Notes under the pieces: generated by a model
The model's input: only the letters and a program-made list of their open reading frames with translations
Databases searched by the model: none
What the model was told of the DNA's origin: nothing
Translations under genes and position numbers: made by a program
DNA from: Lepturacanthus savala
Lineage: Eukaryota; Chordata; Actinopteri; Scombriformes; Trichiuridae
Length of the DNA stretch: 64,000 bases
Assembly: GCA_030544235.1 (NCBI GenBank)
Contig: CM060463.1
Location: 14,015,190-14,079,189 of the forward strand
Direction: 5' to 3'
Part shown: positions 1 through 12,437 of the stretch, one piece after another
How the letters are laid out: each line of letters opens with the position of its first letter
Position numbering within the stretch: position 1 is the stretch's first letter

Positions 1-843
1 AAAAAAGACGTCACAAGAAAAACAATATAAGCAGTATAGAATATAATATTATACATTTTTTTTCTGTATATGTAAATTTGTAACCGCATTGTTCAGTTTT
101 GCAGTTGCTTAATGATTCTATATTCAAATATATAAAATAAATATACTTTCTCCAGTACTGCAATTTAAACGGTAACAGAACTACAGTGATGGCTCCACTC
201 TTCTCTCCTTCTCTGCTGTTTGTACAGTAAAGAGCAGTGAGCCATACTATTTATATTACAGTCTGTAGAAGTAAGAAATGTTGGATCCATCCCAGGCAGG
301 CTGCAAGGATTATAGTGTTTGATGTTGTACGTTTTCAATCAATACATACACATTAACATCCACTTATTTGAATGTTTAATCCTCCATGTATGCTTACACC
401 GCATCACAAATCCTACCCCAAGTAATGCAAGCTTTGTACATAGCATCAGCTCCATTCGCTTTACTTCATTTTCAATTATAGATCATAGCCCTACAACGCA
501 GGGTGGGATTTGGTTAATGTAACAGCGTTGCTGCTTATCTAAGCTGCTTCATTCATAAAACAAGGAAGTGCTCTCATATCGTTTCAAGACAATTCTCTCC
601 TTTATGACATTTAAAGTAAAAGACTGTTTTTTCAAATGACAGACCACTGTTGGGTAGTAAACAAAAGTTAATAGTAGAATCAGGTGTGTTACTGTTTAGT
701 TGGAAGAAAAACCAGCACCCACACCGGCCCTTCTGGACCAGGATTGGTGACCCTTGATGTAGTGGGTTAGGTTTTTAGTGACGAGTTTTATTATTAAATA
801 TGGAGAGAATGTCTTTGTCTCTTCCCGTTATTTCTCCACTTAC
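1..843 (-). other. Intron of ddx19 (no exon seen)
   Basis: The next ddx19 exon should encode residues after TTNVCARG (the motif VI region), but no such reading exists in this stretch on either strand. It is therefore intron running off the window. It holds a short piece of a repeat at about 680-760. Confidence 0.7.
680..760 (-). repeat. Fragment of dispersed repeat with CAATCCTGGTCC core
   Basis: On the minus strand this reads through CCAATCCTGGTCC, a G-rich stretch, then GTGTGGGTGCTGG and TTCTTCCAAC. The same word order occurs at 30391-30541, where the element is more complete and has inverted ends. It is a truncated copy of that dispersed family. Confidence 0.6.
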
Positions 844-3800
844 CTCGTGCGCAAACATTTGTGGTGACCAGGACCTTCTCCTTGCCATCTCTGAAGCGCT
901 CAATGACTGCAGCCCTCTGCTCCACCTGCATTTCTCCACTGAGCAGCGCCACCTGGTGGCCCTCTCTGGAAAGCTCCCCTGCCAGCCAGCCTGCAGTCTT
1001 CCTTGTCTGGATTACACAGGGGAAAATGTCCTGTTGCTACATATCAGCCACCAAGGTGCATCTTAAGCATTGACTAACTGAAAGAGACCAGAAAACCCTG
1101 GCCCTGTGCCAATGCTTACTTAGCAGCAGACTCTTCATTCAAAAGTTTGGCATCACCCAGACAATTTTGTGTTTTCCATAAAAAGTCACACTTTTATTTA
1201 CCATTATGAGTTGTAAAATTAATAGGTTAGAAATAATGATTTGTATTTGAAATAACTTTTCTTCATTTTTTTCTTTTGTCAAAGGAAGGTCAGTTTTGTA
1301 GCTTCCCTATCCAGCTAAACCGTTTCCAGCTGTGCTAACATGATTGCACAATGTTTTTCTAATGACCCATTAGCCTTCTGACACAATTAGCAAACGCATT
1401 GTACCATTAGAACACTGGAGTGATAGTTGCTAGAAACTGGCCTCTATACACCTATGTAGATATTGCACCAAATTTGCAGCTAGAATAGTCATTGGCCACA
1501 TTATTACCACATTAGCAATGTATAGTGCATTTCTGATTAGTTTAACGTCATCTTCATAAAAAAAAAAAAAAAAGATTTTCTTTCAAAAATAAGGAAATTT
1601 CTTAATGATCTCAAACTTTTGAACAGTAGTGTATGTTGAACAGTAGTGTTGTGGACACCTGAATAGTTTCTCTCAAAATCAGAACATAAACCCTCATCTC
1701 ACTATAGAAGCATTAGAAATTGGCCTTCATTTGCAACAGTTTGAAGAATAACAGTAAACTCAAGCCTCCAATGTGAACTCACGTGGCAGAAGATCATGGC
1801 CTGTGCGATGGTGATGGCTCCGTAGATGTTACACAGCGCCTGGAACTTCTCCTCTTTGCTGTTGCACAACACATAGTACTGTTTGATCGTATCCAGCGTC
1901 TCCTCCTCTCTCTTTAGTTTGATGATGTTGGGGTCAGGCACGATGCGCTTGGCGAAGTTCCACACTGACTCTTCAAACGTGGCTGAGAACAGCAACATCT
2001 GGCAGTTTTTAGGCAGCATCCTATGTGGGAGGGAAGTGAGCAGCGGAAATATCAGTGGTTGCTAATTCGGAAACATTTATTTACAATAATGTAAAATGAT
2101 TTCTTGTTAGCCTATCGAGAGATTTTCAAATTTAGTCACACACAACTTGTGTAACAAGTTCTTTTGGATGTATGCATGTGTTGGTACTTGTCCTCACCTC
2201 TGGATGCGGATGCTCTGGTCCTGGTGACCCTGCGTGGCGATCATGACGTCGGCCTCGTCCAGCACAAACACCCTGATCTTCTTGGGGTCTATGAACTTGA
2301 ACTTCCCGCACCAGTCCAACATGGTACCAGGTGTGCCGATAACGATCTGTTCCTGCAGCTTCATGCCCCGCTGGACTGCAACATTAGTGAGAAACAAGCG
2401 CTCGTCAAAGCACAACGCTTTTATGGCTTAAACGCCAGATGGGGAACGACAATATATCATTTGAAATTATTATACGTGATGGTGTGGAAAGCAGAAAATC
2501 CTTACGCTTGTTTCCTCTGATGGCGTAGACTAATTTGACCTCAGGGTAGTGTTTACCCATCTGTTCGATCACCTTGCCAGTCTGAAGTGCCAGTTCGTAG
2601 GTGGGTGACACACACAGGCACTGATGGAGAAAAAGAAAATAGGAGGAAACTGGAATTACGTTGAGGTAAATGAGTTGGTCATTTAGTTTAATCTATCAAC
2701 TAACGATTTTTATACTAAATATATAAAATTTTGAGATCTCTCGTTTTAGATATAATCTTGAAATCATCAAAGCTGTGATTTTTTTTGTTGTTTTCAACAA
2801 CTATTTTACATGTGTATACTGTGTAGGTCAGGTGTTCTGGAGTCAGATCAGTGTAAACTGGTCAACTTCTAAAATGGCTTCAGCGGGACTAGAAGGGGAG
2901 TCATTGGTTATAAACCCAAAGATAAACAGCACGTCAGTCATTTGGTTGTATTTCAGGATTGAGGCTACAGAGGAACATCAGAAATTGGTGCTGTACAAAA
3001 CATTTTATGCTAAAAAAAGGTCAAGTTATCGCATTTATTGTTTTAAAGGTAAGTTTTTGTGATGCTTGTAAATGCTTTTTTGCACTGAAACATTTAAGGA
3101 AATCGTGAATGAAATCCAAATCATAATATCTAGAAAAATAAAAAAAGAATCAGTTTTTTCTTAAAATTGTTCAACCCCAAGGGGGACATGGAGAGCAGGT
3201 AAGAAGAGACTTAAAAATCCTGATTTGAGTTACTTCGATCATTTGAGAACACCGACCTGGGGATATCTGTTGTTGGGATCTACGTGGCTGAGCATGGCCA
3301 GGACAAAGGCAGCGGTTTTCCCTGTTCCCGACTGTGACTGGGCGATCAGATTCTGTGGACTAGAAGAAAAGAGAAACTCAAATTGTTGTTAGTTGCAGCA
3401 CACCTGAAGCAAGAGACTATCAAATTACTTTTAAAGGTTAACTTTAATGAAAAGAGGTGTGGTTGAATACATGTTTACATAGTAATTAGTCAGTAATCTA
3501 TGTGAGTTTAAAACATTGCCACCCAGCATAAAGTGTACTCACGGTTCAGCCAACATCATAGGCAGGGCAGTCTCCTGGATTTTGGAAGGCCGGTTAAAGC
3601 CCATGCCGTACACGCCCTGAAGCAGCTGTGGTTTCCTGCACAGAGAAGAAAACTTTAATATCTTTCTGAAGACTCAAAGCGCGTCACTTGGGTACACACG
3701 CAACAGAGTTTGAGCTTTCTGTTGGTAAAACACCCTCTCTATGTGCTTAATAAAGATTGAATTATAATAAAATGTGGTAGAAAGTAAATTTGTACTTTCC

Positions 3801-5626
3801 TTTAGATAGCGATCATCTAGGTGCTATATGAATATCACTCAGTTTACATGACGCTTGAAAAAAAACGTATTGCCCTAATCTGAATATAAATGGACAATTT
3901 CGGTGTATGTTAACGCGTTATTCTGATTAATATTGGAGTTCTCCAACTCCAATTAAGACACCCAGATTTTGTGGTTGGACTTTGGATAAATTTATTACAG
4001 AAATATATTAAAGAGAGCACACATAGTGTTAATAGAATGTTTAACGGTTACTGTGCCCCAGTTGTTTATTTATAACGTGACAACATAATGTCAACTGGAA
4101 CTGGGGGCCTTTTAACCCGAAACAACAAATATCGCCCCTTAGTGTTGAGGAGGAGGACACATTTCTGTTAGACTTTCGGTTTTCTCTGTTGCATTTAAAT
4201 TGGGACAAGGAGTAGTGCCATTAGCTGCCAAAACCAAATTTAGAGTATAGCTTGTTTAAGATGTGCATAGAAACACACTGACTGCCCCATGTTTCAAAAC
4301 ACTTGATCCACAGAAATGCACAAGCTTGTATTAAAAAATATTTACTTTAAATAAACAACTCCAAACTTTTCACAGCCATTCAAATCAGCCAATGAGAGCG
4401 GCTCATTATTAGGAGACAGACACTAAACAACCTGTTCTTTCTATAGCTCCGTAGAGAAACTTGGGAAAGATTTAAAACTAAAATAAGAGGGGTTCTTTTG
4501 GTATTAAAAAAATGATCTTATGTGTATCGTAAACAGTTTAAACTCAGGAAAACTTTGTACTGGTCTTTTAATAGCCAATGTCCCAAATTACTGCAGGGCA
4601 ACATGAGCGGAGGACAGACAAAAGTTTCACTTACAGTCGCAACTCCTCGAAGGACTTCACAGAATACAGCGGAGAGTTGGGATCCTTTTGAAGAACCTCC
4701 ACTTGATTTGTGGTGTTCACAAGATTATTCCGAATCAGCTTATTCAGCAACGACTGCGCTGCTTTGTCCTCTGGAGAAAAAAAAAGTAGTATATAATACC
4801 CATTAACTCAGGAGACAACCAGAGTCTTAAAACGATATATGGAGACAGGAGACAATTAAATTGCACATGTAATGTCTTTTTTAGAGGCAATACATGCAGA
4901 ATTGTCCTAAAAGACACTAAAAACTAATTACAATTGCAATCCCTGTCTACTTTGCCTTTAACAGGCACATTTGCAGCCACTGCCCACCATTGTCGTCCTC
5001 CTCTGTGGTTTTGTTTTCTCCTTCAGCTTCTGACTTTGCAGCTGCGCTGGCATCTGTAGAAGTACCTGCAACATCAATGTTAAATTTCAGTCACGTGGTA
5101 ATTATGCCTTTTTTCGGTGTACCCATGCTGTTGCATCTCACACTCACCATTTTCCTCTGGTTTCTCTTTTATTTGGAGGTGACTGATCTGTAGAAGGAGC
5201 GGAAATTGACAGATATTAGATTAGACATATCACCTCATCAGGTTTGTACCCGACACCAACTCCACAGGCACAGACCGGGGCTTAGTCTATTTCGGACGCC
5301 CTGACCCGCTAATGCTCAGCGAGCCACGGCTGCAGCGAACAAAGCTGGAGCGTCTCGAGCTAACTGGACATTCGGTTGCGCGGTAACCGTAGTTTTAACG
5401 TAACGTGACCGTTACGGCGACACGAGTCACTTTTATTGGGGGGGCTCCAATGTCTCTAAACACATGTTCGCTGCCACACATGAGACCGAGTCGCTAGCTG
5501 CCGGAACAGGCCGAAGCGTTCTAACGCGCTAACAACACATTAGCTCACGCCGCGGGAGTTCACGTTTACCGATTCCGCCGCGGCTTCTTGCTCGTCCACC
5601 GCCTGCGCCCAGGAGTCCGTGGCCAT
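844..5626 (-). CDS. ddx19: ATP-dependent RNA helicase DDX19 (DEAD-box), C-terminus outside window
   Basis: DDX19/Dbp5 is the DEAD-box ATPase that remodels mRNPs at the cytoplasmic face of the nuclear pore during mRNA export. Ten coding exons, read on the minus strand with consistent phases: 5626-5570, 5187-5148, 5065-4988, 4770-4635, 3635-3543, 3359-3257, 2620-2506, 2375-2198, 2020-1783, 1006-844 (1201 nt, 400 codons). Visible motifs are the Q-motif region ([10 protein letters not shown]), motif I GTGKT (146-150), the Ia variant PTYELA, TPGT, DEAD (247-250), SAT (279-281) and TTNVCARG. The start [19 protein letters not shown] closely matches the vertebrate DDX19 N-terminus. Motif VI and the last ~80 of ~480 residues must lie left of base 1, so bases 1-843 are intron. 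Exon 6 uses a weak GTCGGT donor. DDX25 is a close relative, but the N-terminus favours DDX19. Confidence 0.95.
1133..1633. mobile_element. Internally deleted Tc1-like element (copy 1)
   Basis: The left end contains CAAAAGTTTGG followed by CACCCAGACAATTT. The right end reads CTCAAACTTTTGAACAGTAGTGTA, the inverted form typical of a Tc1/mariner family widespread in fish. The inner part ('acattgtaccattagaacac', 'cctctatacacctatgtaga') is shared nearly word for word with the copy at 53948-54303. There is no transposase open frame, so it is a non-autonomous remnant within a ddx19 intron. A poly-A run lies near its right end. Confidence 0.8.
3840..4290. repeat. Dispersed repeat, MITE-like (copy 1), in ddx19 intron 4
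   Basis: This block begins with TTTACATGACGCTTGAAAAAA and continues with an ATTGCC..ATCtgAATATAAatGGaCAA pattern and GGAGTTCTCC. It ends near GAAACACACTGAC. A block with the same order of words (TTTACATGGCACTTGAAAAAA, ATTGCCttGATCCaAgTATAAgTGGCCAA, GAGTTCTCC, ATGCACTGAC) lies at 43860-44085. Two dispersed copies in unrelated introns indicate a short transposable element. I cannot name the family. Confidence 0.5.
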
Positions 5627-6068
5627 TGTTGTTCGGTAGTCGTTGTTCTCGGGATGACTTAACTCGGACAGAAAGCTCGGAGTGAAGAGTCGGCTGATGG
5701 GAGTGTAGTGAACTATTTTCCACAATGGCGTGCCGAAACCGATTCTGTGCACCGGTGCAACAGCTCAGATGTCCGGGTTGGGCCACCGACGAGTGTTCCC
5801 AGTTTATGAAAGGTTCCCGCCTAGCTTGCACGAGAGCAATTTCTAAAACTGTCTGGGACCTAAACTCACATATTGAAAAAAAAATTGATTGAATGCGATA
5901 TCATTTATATTTCAACTATATTGTTTCTATATATGGATACGTTTTACATGTTTTTTATTTCAGAGACTGGAAATCAATGTGCACTATTCTAATGAACCTG
6001 TAGATGGCGCCAAAACGCCGTGAAGCCTCATGAATACTTTTTAATGCCTCCAGCAGATTAACACGACC

Positions 6069-6090
6069 TACACACACACACACACACACA

Positions 6091-6138
<48 letters not shown>
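6069..6138. repeat. (CA)n/(CGCA)n microsatellite
   Basis: About 70 bp of CA dinucleotides interrupted by a CGCA stretch. The Cys/Val open frames across it are artefacts of the repeat. Confidence 0.95.
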
Positions 6139-6139
<1 letters not shown>

Positions 6140-7794
6140 ACAACGAAAATGCTGCAGGTCTTTTTTGTGAGGTGTTTTTGCACTTGCCTGACAAAGACAA
6201 TAGATAAACCCGGATTACCAACCATACATTGGCAACTATCCCAGGGCCCCAGACCTTTAGGGGCCCTGAAGTGCATCATAGGCTCATTGTTTGGCAAATA
6301 CTTTGCGGAGATTTAATTGATTGCACAGTATAAACTGAGCTAGTGAGGGACAAAAGGTGGCTCCTGCATTTCATTCATTTTCTGCATTTGCTAAGGTGCA
6401 CTTTTGCAGAGGAGCTCTGAATCTACTATGAAAATATTACATTCAACAACTTGAACTTTAGCCATTCAGAGTCAGGATTCAAGAGGCTTTATTTTCACTC
6501 ACCCGGACATTGCCACAGCCTACCATGCTATACATGCACAGCAACAAAGCAGATGGCAACATTAAAGGCAGTGACGTTTGGCTTCTTTGACCTCTAGTTC
6601 CAATTAGATTATATAATGAAATGAGAGAGAATATTACAAATATTTCTACCTGCACAATGATATACATTTTCCTAAATACAATGTCTGCACTCCACAATCA
6701 TAGTTACTTGGGGAGGGACCTGAATCCAAGTAGGGGCCCCACAGAGCTCATCTTTGCCCTTGTGTTGGTGCAACCGTAAAGATTCAGACAAGGCAGAGAG
6801 GACACTCTCCCAAAGGTAGTGAAACACTGGGAAACAGCTTCAGGAGTCGTCTGTGCTGAAAAGAATATGATGGATCTCTTGAAGTCTGACTCATAGTGTC
6901 AGTTTCTCACTGTTCCCTGCATTGTGTGCTGTATAAAGGAAAAGGCAAATGTCAGGGAACTGTAAGCAGACTCTACAGTCAGAGGGAGGGATGGATACAA
7001 ACCAGAGAGGATGCTTCTGGAGGGTCAAGTGATATTGGACTGAAATAGATGCGTCTGAGTGCTGTGGCTCACATCTTATAGAAGGGCATAGAATTCATAA
7101 CAGCACTCATGCCTATGCAGGAAATTCAAGCCACGTCTAATTATCATACTGACTCTAAATTTACAGTTTGGGGATTTATTGGTAAGATATGCAATCTGTT
7201 AGTACAGTAGATGTGTTTTTTTGTTGTTGATTTTTAAAAAGACCGTGTTCCAGATTGTTTCTTTAATCTAGAACATACCAGTAAGTCAAGATTTTATTTC
7301 TCAGTAAAATAAAAATGCTGCAACTTCAAGCAGAAACCTCTTTCCTCGATTTATGATGTCACTAAAAACATTTTGAGGTAAAATGTTTTGTAAATTTTCA
7401 TAAAACAGTTGTTGTCATACAGGCCCATTTAAAATAACTACGAGGTAATACGCTTTGAAATAATAACGTGCATATCCCAAATACCAAGTGACCTAAATTA
7501 AGAAACTAAGAAGCATCAATGAATTCCTGTGATGCAACCAGTGTATCATTATCATTAACAAGAAACAACTAGCACTGACTGAGAGAAGCAGAATCCCCTG
7601 ATTAAAAAATCCCTTTGAAAGCAAAAAACATTGCAGTTTTTGAGCTGCATGGATATTTTCGACCACCCTAACTTTTAGGTGAAACCACATATCACCACAT
7701 CTCCATGAAACCATGTGTGCATGTTCTATAAATACTAGAGGAGTAAGGATAATTTGTTCTAAAGTAACATGACTAACAACACAGATTCTATAGA

Positions 7795-7920
7795 TACGCA
7801 GCTCTGTCAGGGTCCATCATTGCTCACAGTGACACTACAACCATGCTGCTGTTTAGCAGGTATAATGTTTCCTGTTTTCACCCTCTTAGTTAACATTTGC
7901 TGATTCACAATGCAGATATA
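7795..7920 (+). repeat. Dispersed GCTAAC/ATGCTG-type fish repeat, fragment
   Basis: The order CTCACAGTGACA, ACCATGCTGCTGTTTAGCAGG, TATAATGTTTCC, TTCACCCTCTTAG, AACATTTGCTGATT matches a short repeat family I know from percomorph genomes. A second piece, covering its front half, occurs at about 28680-28800. Confidence 0.5.
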
Positions 7921-8680
7921 CATCTTTACACTAACCCGCATTGTTACCAGTTTTGGTTTCTCTTAGCACTCTATATTGCATTTCATAGCAATCTTAAACA
8001 ATGAATATTCTGTCTTTTTATGTAAGCTGGTGAGATAGCTAACTTCAATGCTGAGTAAACAAAGGTCACAAAAATGTGGCTAGTCACAGAGATGAGAGAT
8101 TTTGTGGCAAAGTTAAAGATGAATAAAAACAGAAACACAGAAAAGGAGACATTTATTTATGTATTAAGACAAATATTCTTCTTGTGAAAATGGAATTCAT
8201 GGACATCCAGTCTTACATATTTGTGGGGGATCAGCTATCAATTGCAGTTCATCCTGGGGGGGGGCATGAACCTGTGTACACATTACATGAGAAAACACAA
8301 AAACGTGTTGGGATATTTCACTTAAAGCATCAACTGTCAACCTCTAGGTGGCACTAGAGGAAAAGTCAGAGGACAACCAAAGTTACTAGGATTCATTATC
8401 TGAAACATTGAATGAATGGTGCCAATCCATTGAGTAGATGCTGATATATCTTATTGGGTAAATACAACTCTGACCATTTCTGTGGGAAAATATATCTAAT
8501 AGTAAAGTATCTAATAGTCTAATAGTTCTAAAGTAAGTCTAATGGTTGTAAAAGACCATAAACAATAATTCTAAACTTTATTTAAATATAACCTTTCAAA
8601 AGCAAGTTTACAAAGACCTATATTATGCAAAGGCCTATATTATAAAATGGGCTTTATATAATAAAGTAAATAATAATACA

Positions 8681-9475
8681 TTAGATTATTATTTCAAAAA
8701 GAGCTTTAAAAGAGGAAATTGGAGTAGCTTGTCTGATTCTCTTTGGAAGGTCATTCCACAGTTGTGGAGCCTTTATGGCAAATACCCTAATCCCCTCTGT
8801 CTCAAACTGTGCACAGGGGGCGAGAGCAACAGTAGGTTGGCAGATCTGCAAGTACGAGCAGTAGGGTAAAGGGTGAGCCAAAAAAACAAAAAAACAAGCA
8901 ATACAATTTAAAAATGTATCCTGGACACCATTGGTAAGCAGTGAGGTAAGAATAGAGGAAATATGCAATGAATGGATTTTAATGAGTAACTGGCAGGAGA
9001 CAAAAATATGAATGAGAGGTTGTGCATCCCTGAATGAAAGACATTCTCTAATTGTGTTAATTCCCCTGATTTGATCGATGACTGAGCTGATGATATTGCT
9101 AAAATGTTTAGAGAGGTTCAAAGATTACATCATGATGCACGCTTTTGGAAACTGAAGTCTGACTTATAGACTACTTTGGCTTTTGTGCTTTGGATCCGAA
9201 TACCATCACTTTAGTTTTATCATGGTTCAGTATTAGAAAGTTAATGGACATCCAGGATCTTATATCTGCAAGACAGGCCATGATCAAGGTAACTGTGATG
9301 ACTCTGATGTTGGACGAATACAGTTGTGTATCGTCAGCATAAGTGGGGATAGTTGGAGTTGTAAATAACTTGACCCTATGGTAAGATGTATATACAGACT
9401 GGTAAAGGGAAAAGAATAGAAAACCCTCAGGAACACCTTACAGGAAACATTACCAACTGATACGGAGAAGGTTCT
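8681..9475 (-). mobile_element. Decayed non-LTR retrotransposon (L2/Rex-type LINE), reverse transcriptase 3' part
   Basis: Minus-strand conceptual translation gives, in order, a degenerate 'GxSILFPLPVCIYILP' segment, the reverse transcriptase catalytic box YADDTQLY (about 9340), then CLADIRSWMSINFLILN with DKTKVMVFG (about 9200-9290). Further on it gives the usual C-terminal APQLWNDLPKRIR and SSFKALFEI (8690-8790). The reading switches frame and has stops between these blocks, so the copy is dead. The order of blocks is that of the L2 clade in fish. It is 5' truncated. Confidence 0.85.
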
Positions 9476-10226
9476 GTCACTTAGATTTAATACTTAGCTT
9501 AAGCTAAAGCAGGCCCGGTCAATTAATATGCCACCCTTGCCTGTATTAAACACAGCAGAGAGGTGTAGCAACAACTGAGATACGCCGGGTACAGTCACAT
9601 TTATGGATAAGATCGAAACTCATATGCAGAGTTTTTAATTCTGGCTGAATATTTCAGTCTCCTAATAGTACAATTTTCTCATAGTTAGTAATGATTGAAA
9701 GTTAAAAAATTTCCCTTTTGATTTGGGAGAGTCACCAATCAAGCCAAAACGACTCTCGGGTAGGAGGTAAGGAATGAAGGAGAGTATCGTAAAAGAGATA
9801 CTATTACAGCAATAAACATAGATTTTTGGCTGGTTTTATGAATGGCAGTGACACCCCCCTCTCTATTCAGTCATGATGCATGTACCTGCATTGGCACAGT
9901 AAGATGTAGCCAGCAGTACAGTTTACCAGCAAGCCTTCTGTCCCTGTTTGGTGCTTTAGAGGAAACCAGGCTATTAACCAGAGATGGCCTCTTCTAAGGA
10001 CCATGGAGGAGCAAGCGGGGTCACCTTTGGAGCCAGACTGCTGTGGCTGGCTGCTTCTTAATTGAATGCAGAATTGATTTCACACATTCCCCCTGTTCCA
10101 CTGGGACAGACAGATAGATGATGACAGTGGCTTTGGATTGTGCTGAAGAAGATTACATTGATCTCTGTTCCGCTGTCATCAAACGGTCAACACCACTCTG
10201 GGTGTGTCAGTCCAATTTTATCTGCA

Positions 10227-10228
<2 letters not shown>

Positions 10229-10283
<55 letters not shown>
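10229..10283. repeat. (TG)n microsatellite
   Basis: Uninterrupted TG dinucleotides, about 27 units. Confidence 0.95.
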
Positions 10284-10284
<1 letters not shown>

Positions 10285-12404
10285 GTGTGGGCATGTGTCA
10301 GCAAGTGAGGGAAGATACAGGGAGTCTCTTAGATCGTCAGTTTAGAGACAAATTTTTCAAAGGCTTAAAAGACCGGAGTTTATTGTTGCCTCCAATCAGC
10401 TGCCTTGCCGGAGGTATCCATGGCAACTGAAAGAGTAAAAGTAAGGTTTGAGGTCTCCAGAGAATTTGGAAGAGAATGAGACAAGGACTTTGCATTGCCA
10501 CGTAAGGAACTCATTTCAAGTGCTGAATATGACAGAAAAGGATATCAAAGTAGAGTGGCCGCAGACAGTAGATCGGTTTTCTGTGAACAATCTGAAGAAA
10601 GATAAACACTCAGCAGCACATGAATACATAATGTAAGACTGCTCACACACTACTCCATGCTCATAAATATACAGTAGGCTATGTCGCTGTTTGAGTAGAA
10701 AGTAGGCTATATATACTCCTATAATCTCCGTACATTTACAGTGTGCGACAATAGGGAACTCATTTTGAAATGAAAACATTGTAGGTATTTTAAAAGATAT
10801 AAGGGCATCATGTTGGTACTGATTATAACCCAAATACTTTTGTTAAGCTTATTTTGTGTAACTCATGGTTTAACAGTCTAGCACCAATGAACAGAGCAAA
10901 ACGCAGACTCAGGAGGCAGGATGTGGTAACAACAGTCTTTACTAGGTGACATATCAGGCGTACAGGGTGGTTCTTTCAGTAAAGACTCAAAGGCAGAGAC
11001 ATGACACGAAGGCATAACAAGGACAGACATGCAGAACTGAACAGAGCAGGGTTAGACCACTCAGCCACAGATGGCCTGGTAGAAGTGTGAGCTAGTTGAC
11101 CTCTACATCCTGCAGCTGATGGGGTAGCTGCCGAACAGCATGTTTGGAATTATGAGGATGTATGTAGTAGTTGCCATGACATTAGAAATGTGTTGATTTA
11201 GATGCTGTATGATAATTACCTTGAGGCACAGATTTGTTGAATTCACAGTTAGTTTAGACATAGGTGACACAAGTGTGGCAGGAGGATTCCCAAACAAGCA
11301 CAAAAGCCTATAGAAAGAAAAAGCATGCGGATATCCAAACACCACACCCTTACGTGATTAATGAAGACCTCAAATCAATGGGCATTGTGATGCTGCTTTA
11401 TCGGCCTCCACTTTTCTTCGGAGACAGCTTTCCAAAAGATTTTGGAACCTGGCTGCTCCTGCTGGCTTCACTGATGTTGGGGGATAAGATCTAGCTTGCA
11501 GCTGGCATTTCAATTAATCTTAAAGGTGTTGATTGGCACTGAGATTAGGGCTCTGTGCAGGCCAGTCAAGTTCTTTCACACCAAACTGGGAAAATGTGTC
11601 TTTATAGACCTCACTTTGAGCATAGGTGTGGGCTATTGCTATAGTGTTTTACACAAACCGCTACCACAAATTCAAATTGCACATACATTGTTGTCTAAAT
11701 ATCATTATGTATTATGTAATATTTTTTTCTTAATTGAAATTGAAGGGTCCAAATCATGGAACATAACCAAAGACTAAAAAATACATAAAAGTAAGTAAAC
11801 ATTGGTGTCTGCATACTTTTAAATATATAGTTTAAATATGTCAAGTTTACTTTGGGTGCCATTAGTGATTATTAAGGCCCCAGTGATTGGCTGAATAATG
11901 ATTCTTAAGGTGGGACATCTCATTAGTATGTGTTTTTCAAAACGATTCAATATGATTCCTTTATAAGTTTTGTTTTTTGTATGATTGTGGCCTGATGGAA
12001 ACCCCACATACGTAAAACTATGCAGCAGCAGACTGTCTGTCTACTTGTTCTTTCTCTGTTTTATACAACATTCAGGTCCTGAGTTGTCAGCTAATTAATC
12101 AGAATCAAAGGGAGACAAATCCTGTAAACACAGACAGGCTGCATGCACGGGTCCAGAGGTTACAGAGAGAGACATGCAGAGGAGGAGAGAGGGAGATTAA
12201 AGGAGGCTTTTCCCCAGACCTCTTCTCCCTATACGTTCTTCTTCGTGGAAGTCGTTTAAGATGCATAACCCTCATAACTAACTCCTCAGTGCTTACACCA
12301 TGAAAAAAAAGAGAACCTGCACACCCACTCCAGAATTAAAATGGTGATGCAGCACTTGTTTTCTGTGGACAAGAAGAGGGTGCATAAAGAAAAAGACCAA
12401 GAAA

Positions 12405-12406
12405 GT

Positions 12407-12432
<26 letters not shown>
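12405..12432. repeat. (GA)n microsatellite
   Basis: GAGAGA run followed by GCGAGCGA units. Confidence 0.9.

Positions 12433-12437
<5 letters not shown>

Larger units (their letters stand above)
5627..8680. other. ddx19 5' flank and non-coding sequence
   Basis: GC-rich, CpG-containing sequence from about 5250 to 5830 around the ddx19 first exon is the likely promoter; an inverted CCAAT box (ATTGG) lies near 5435. Beyond it is non-coding, AT-rich DNA with one CA microsatellite and a repeat fragment near 7.8 kb. I see no exon with a family match on either strand. Confidence 0.6.
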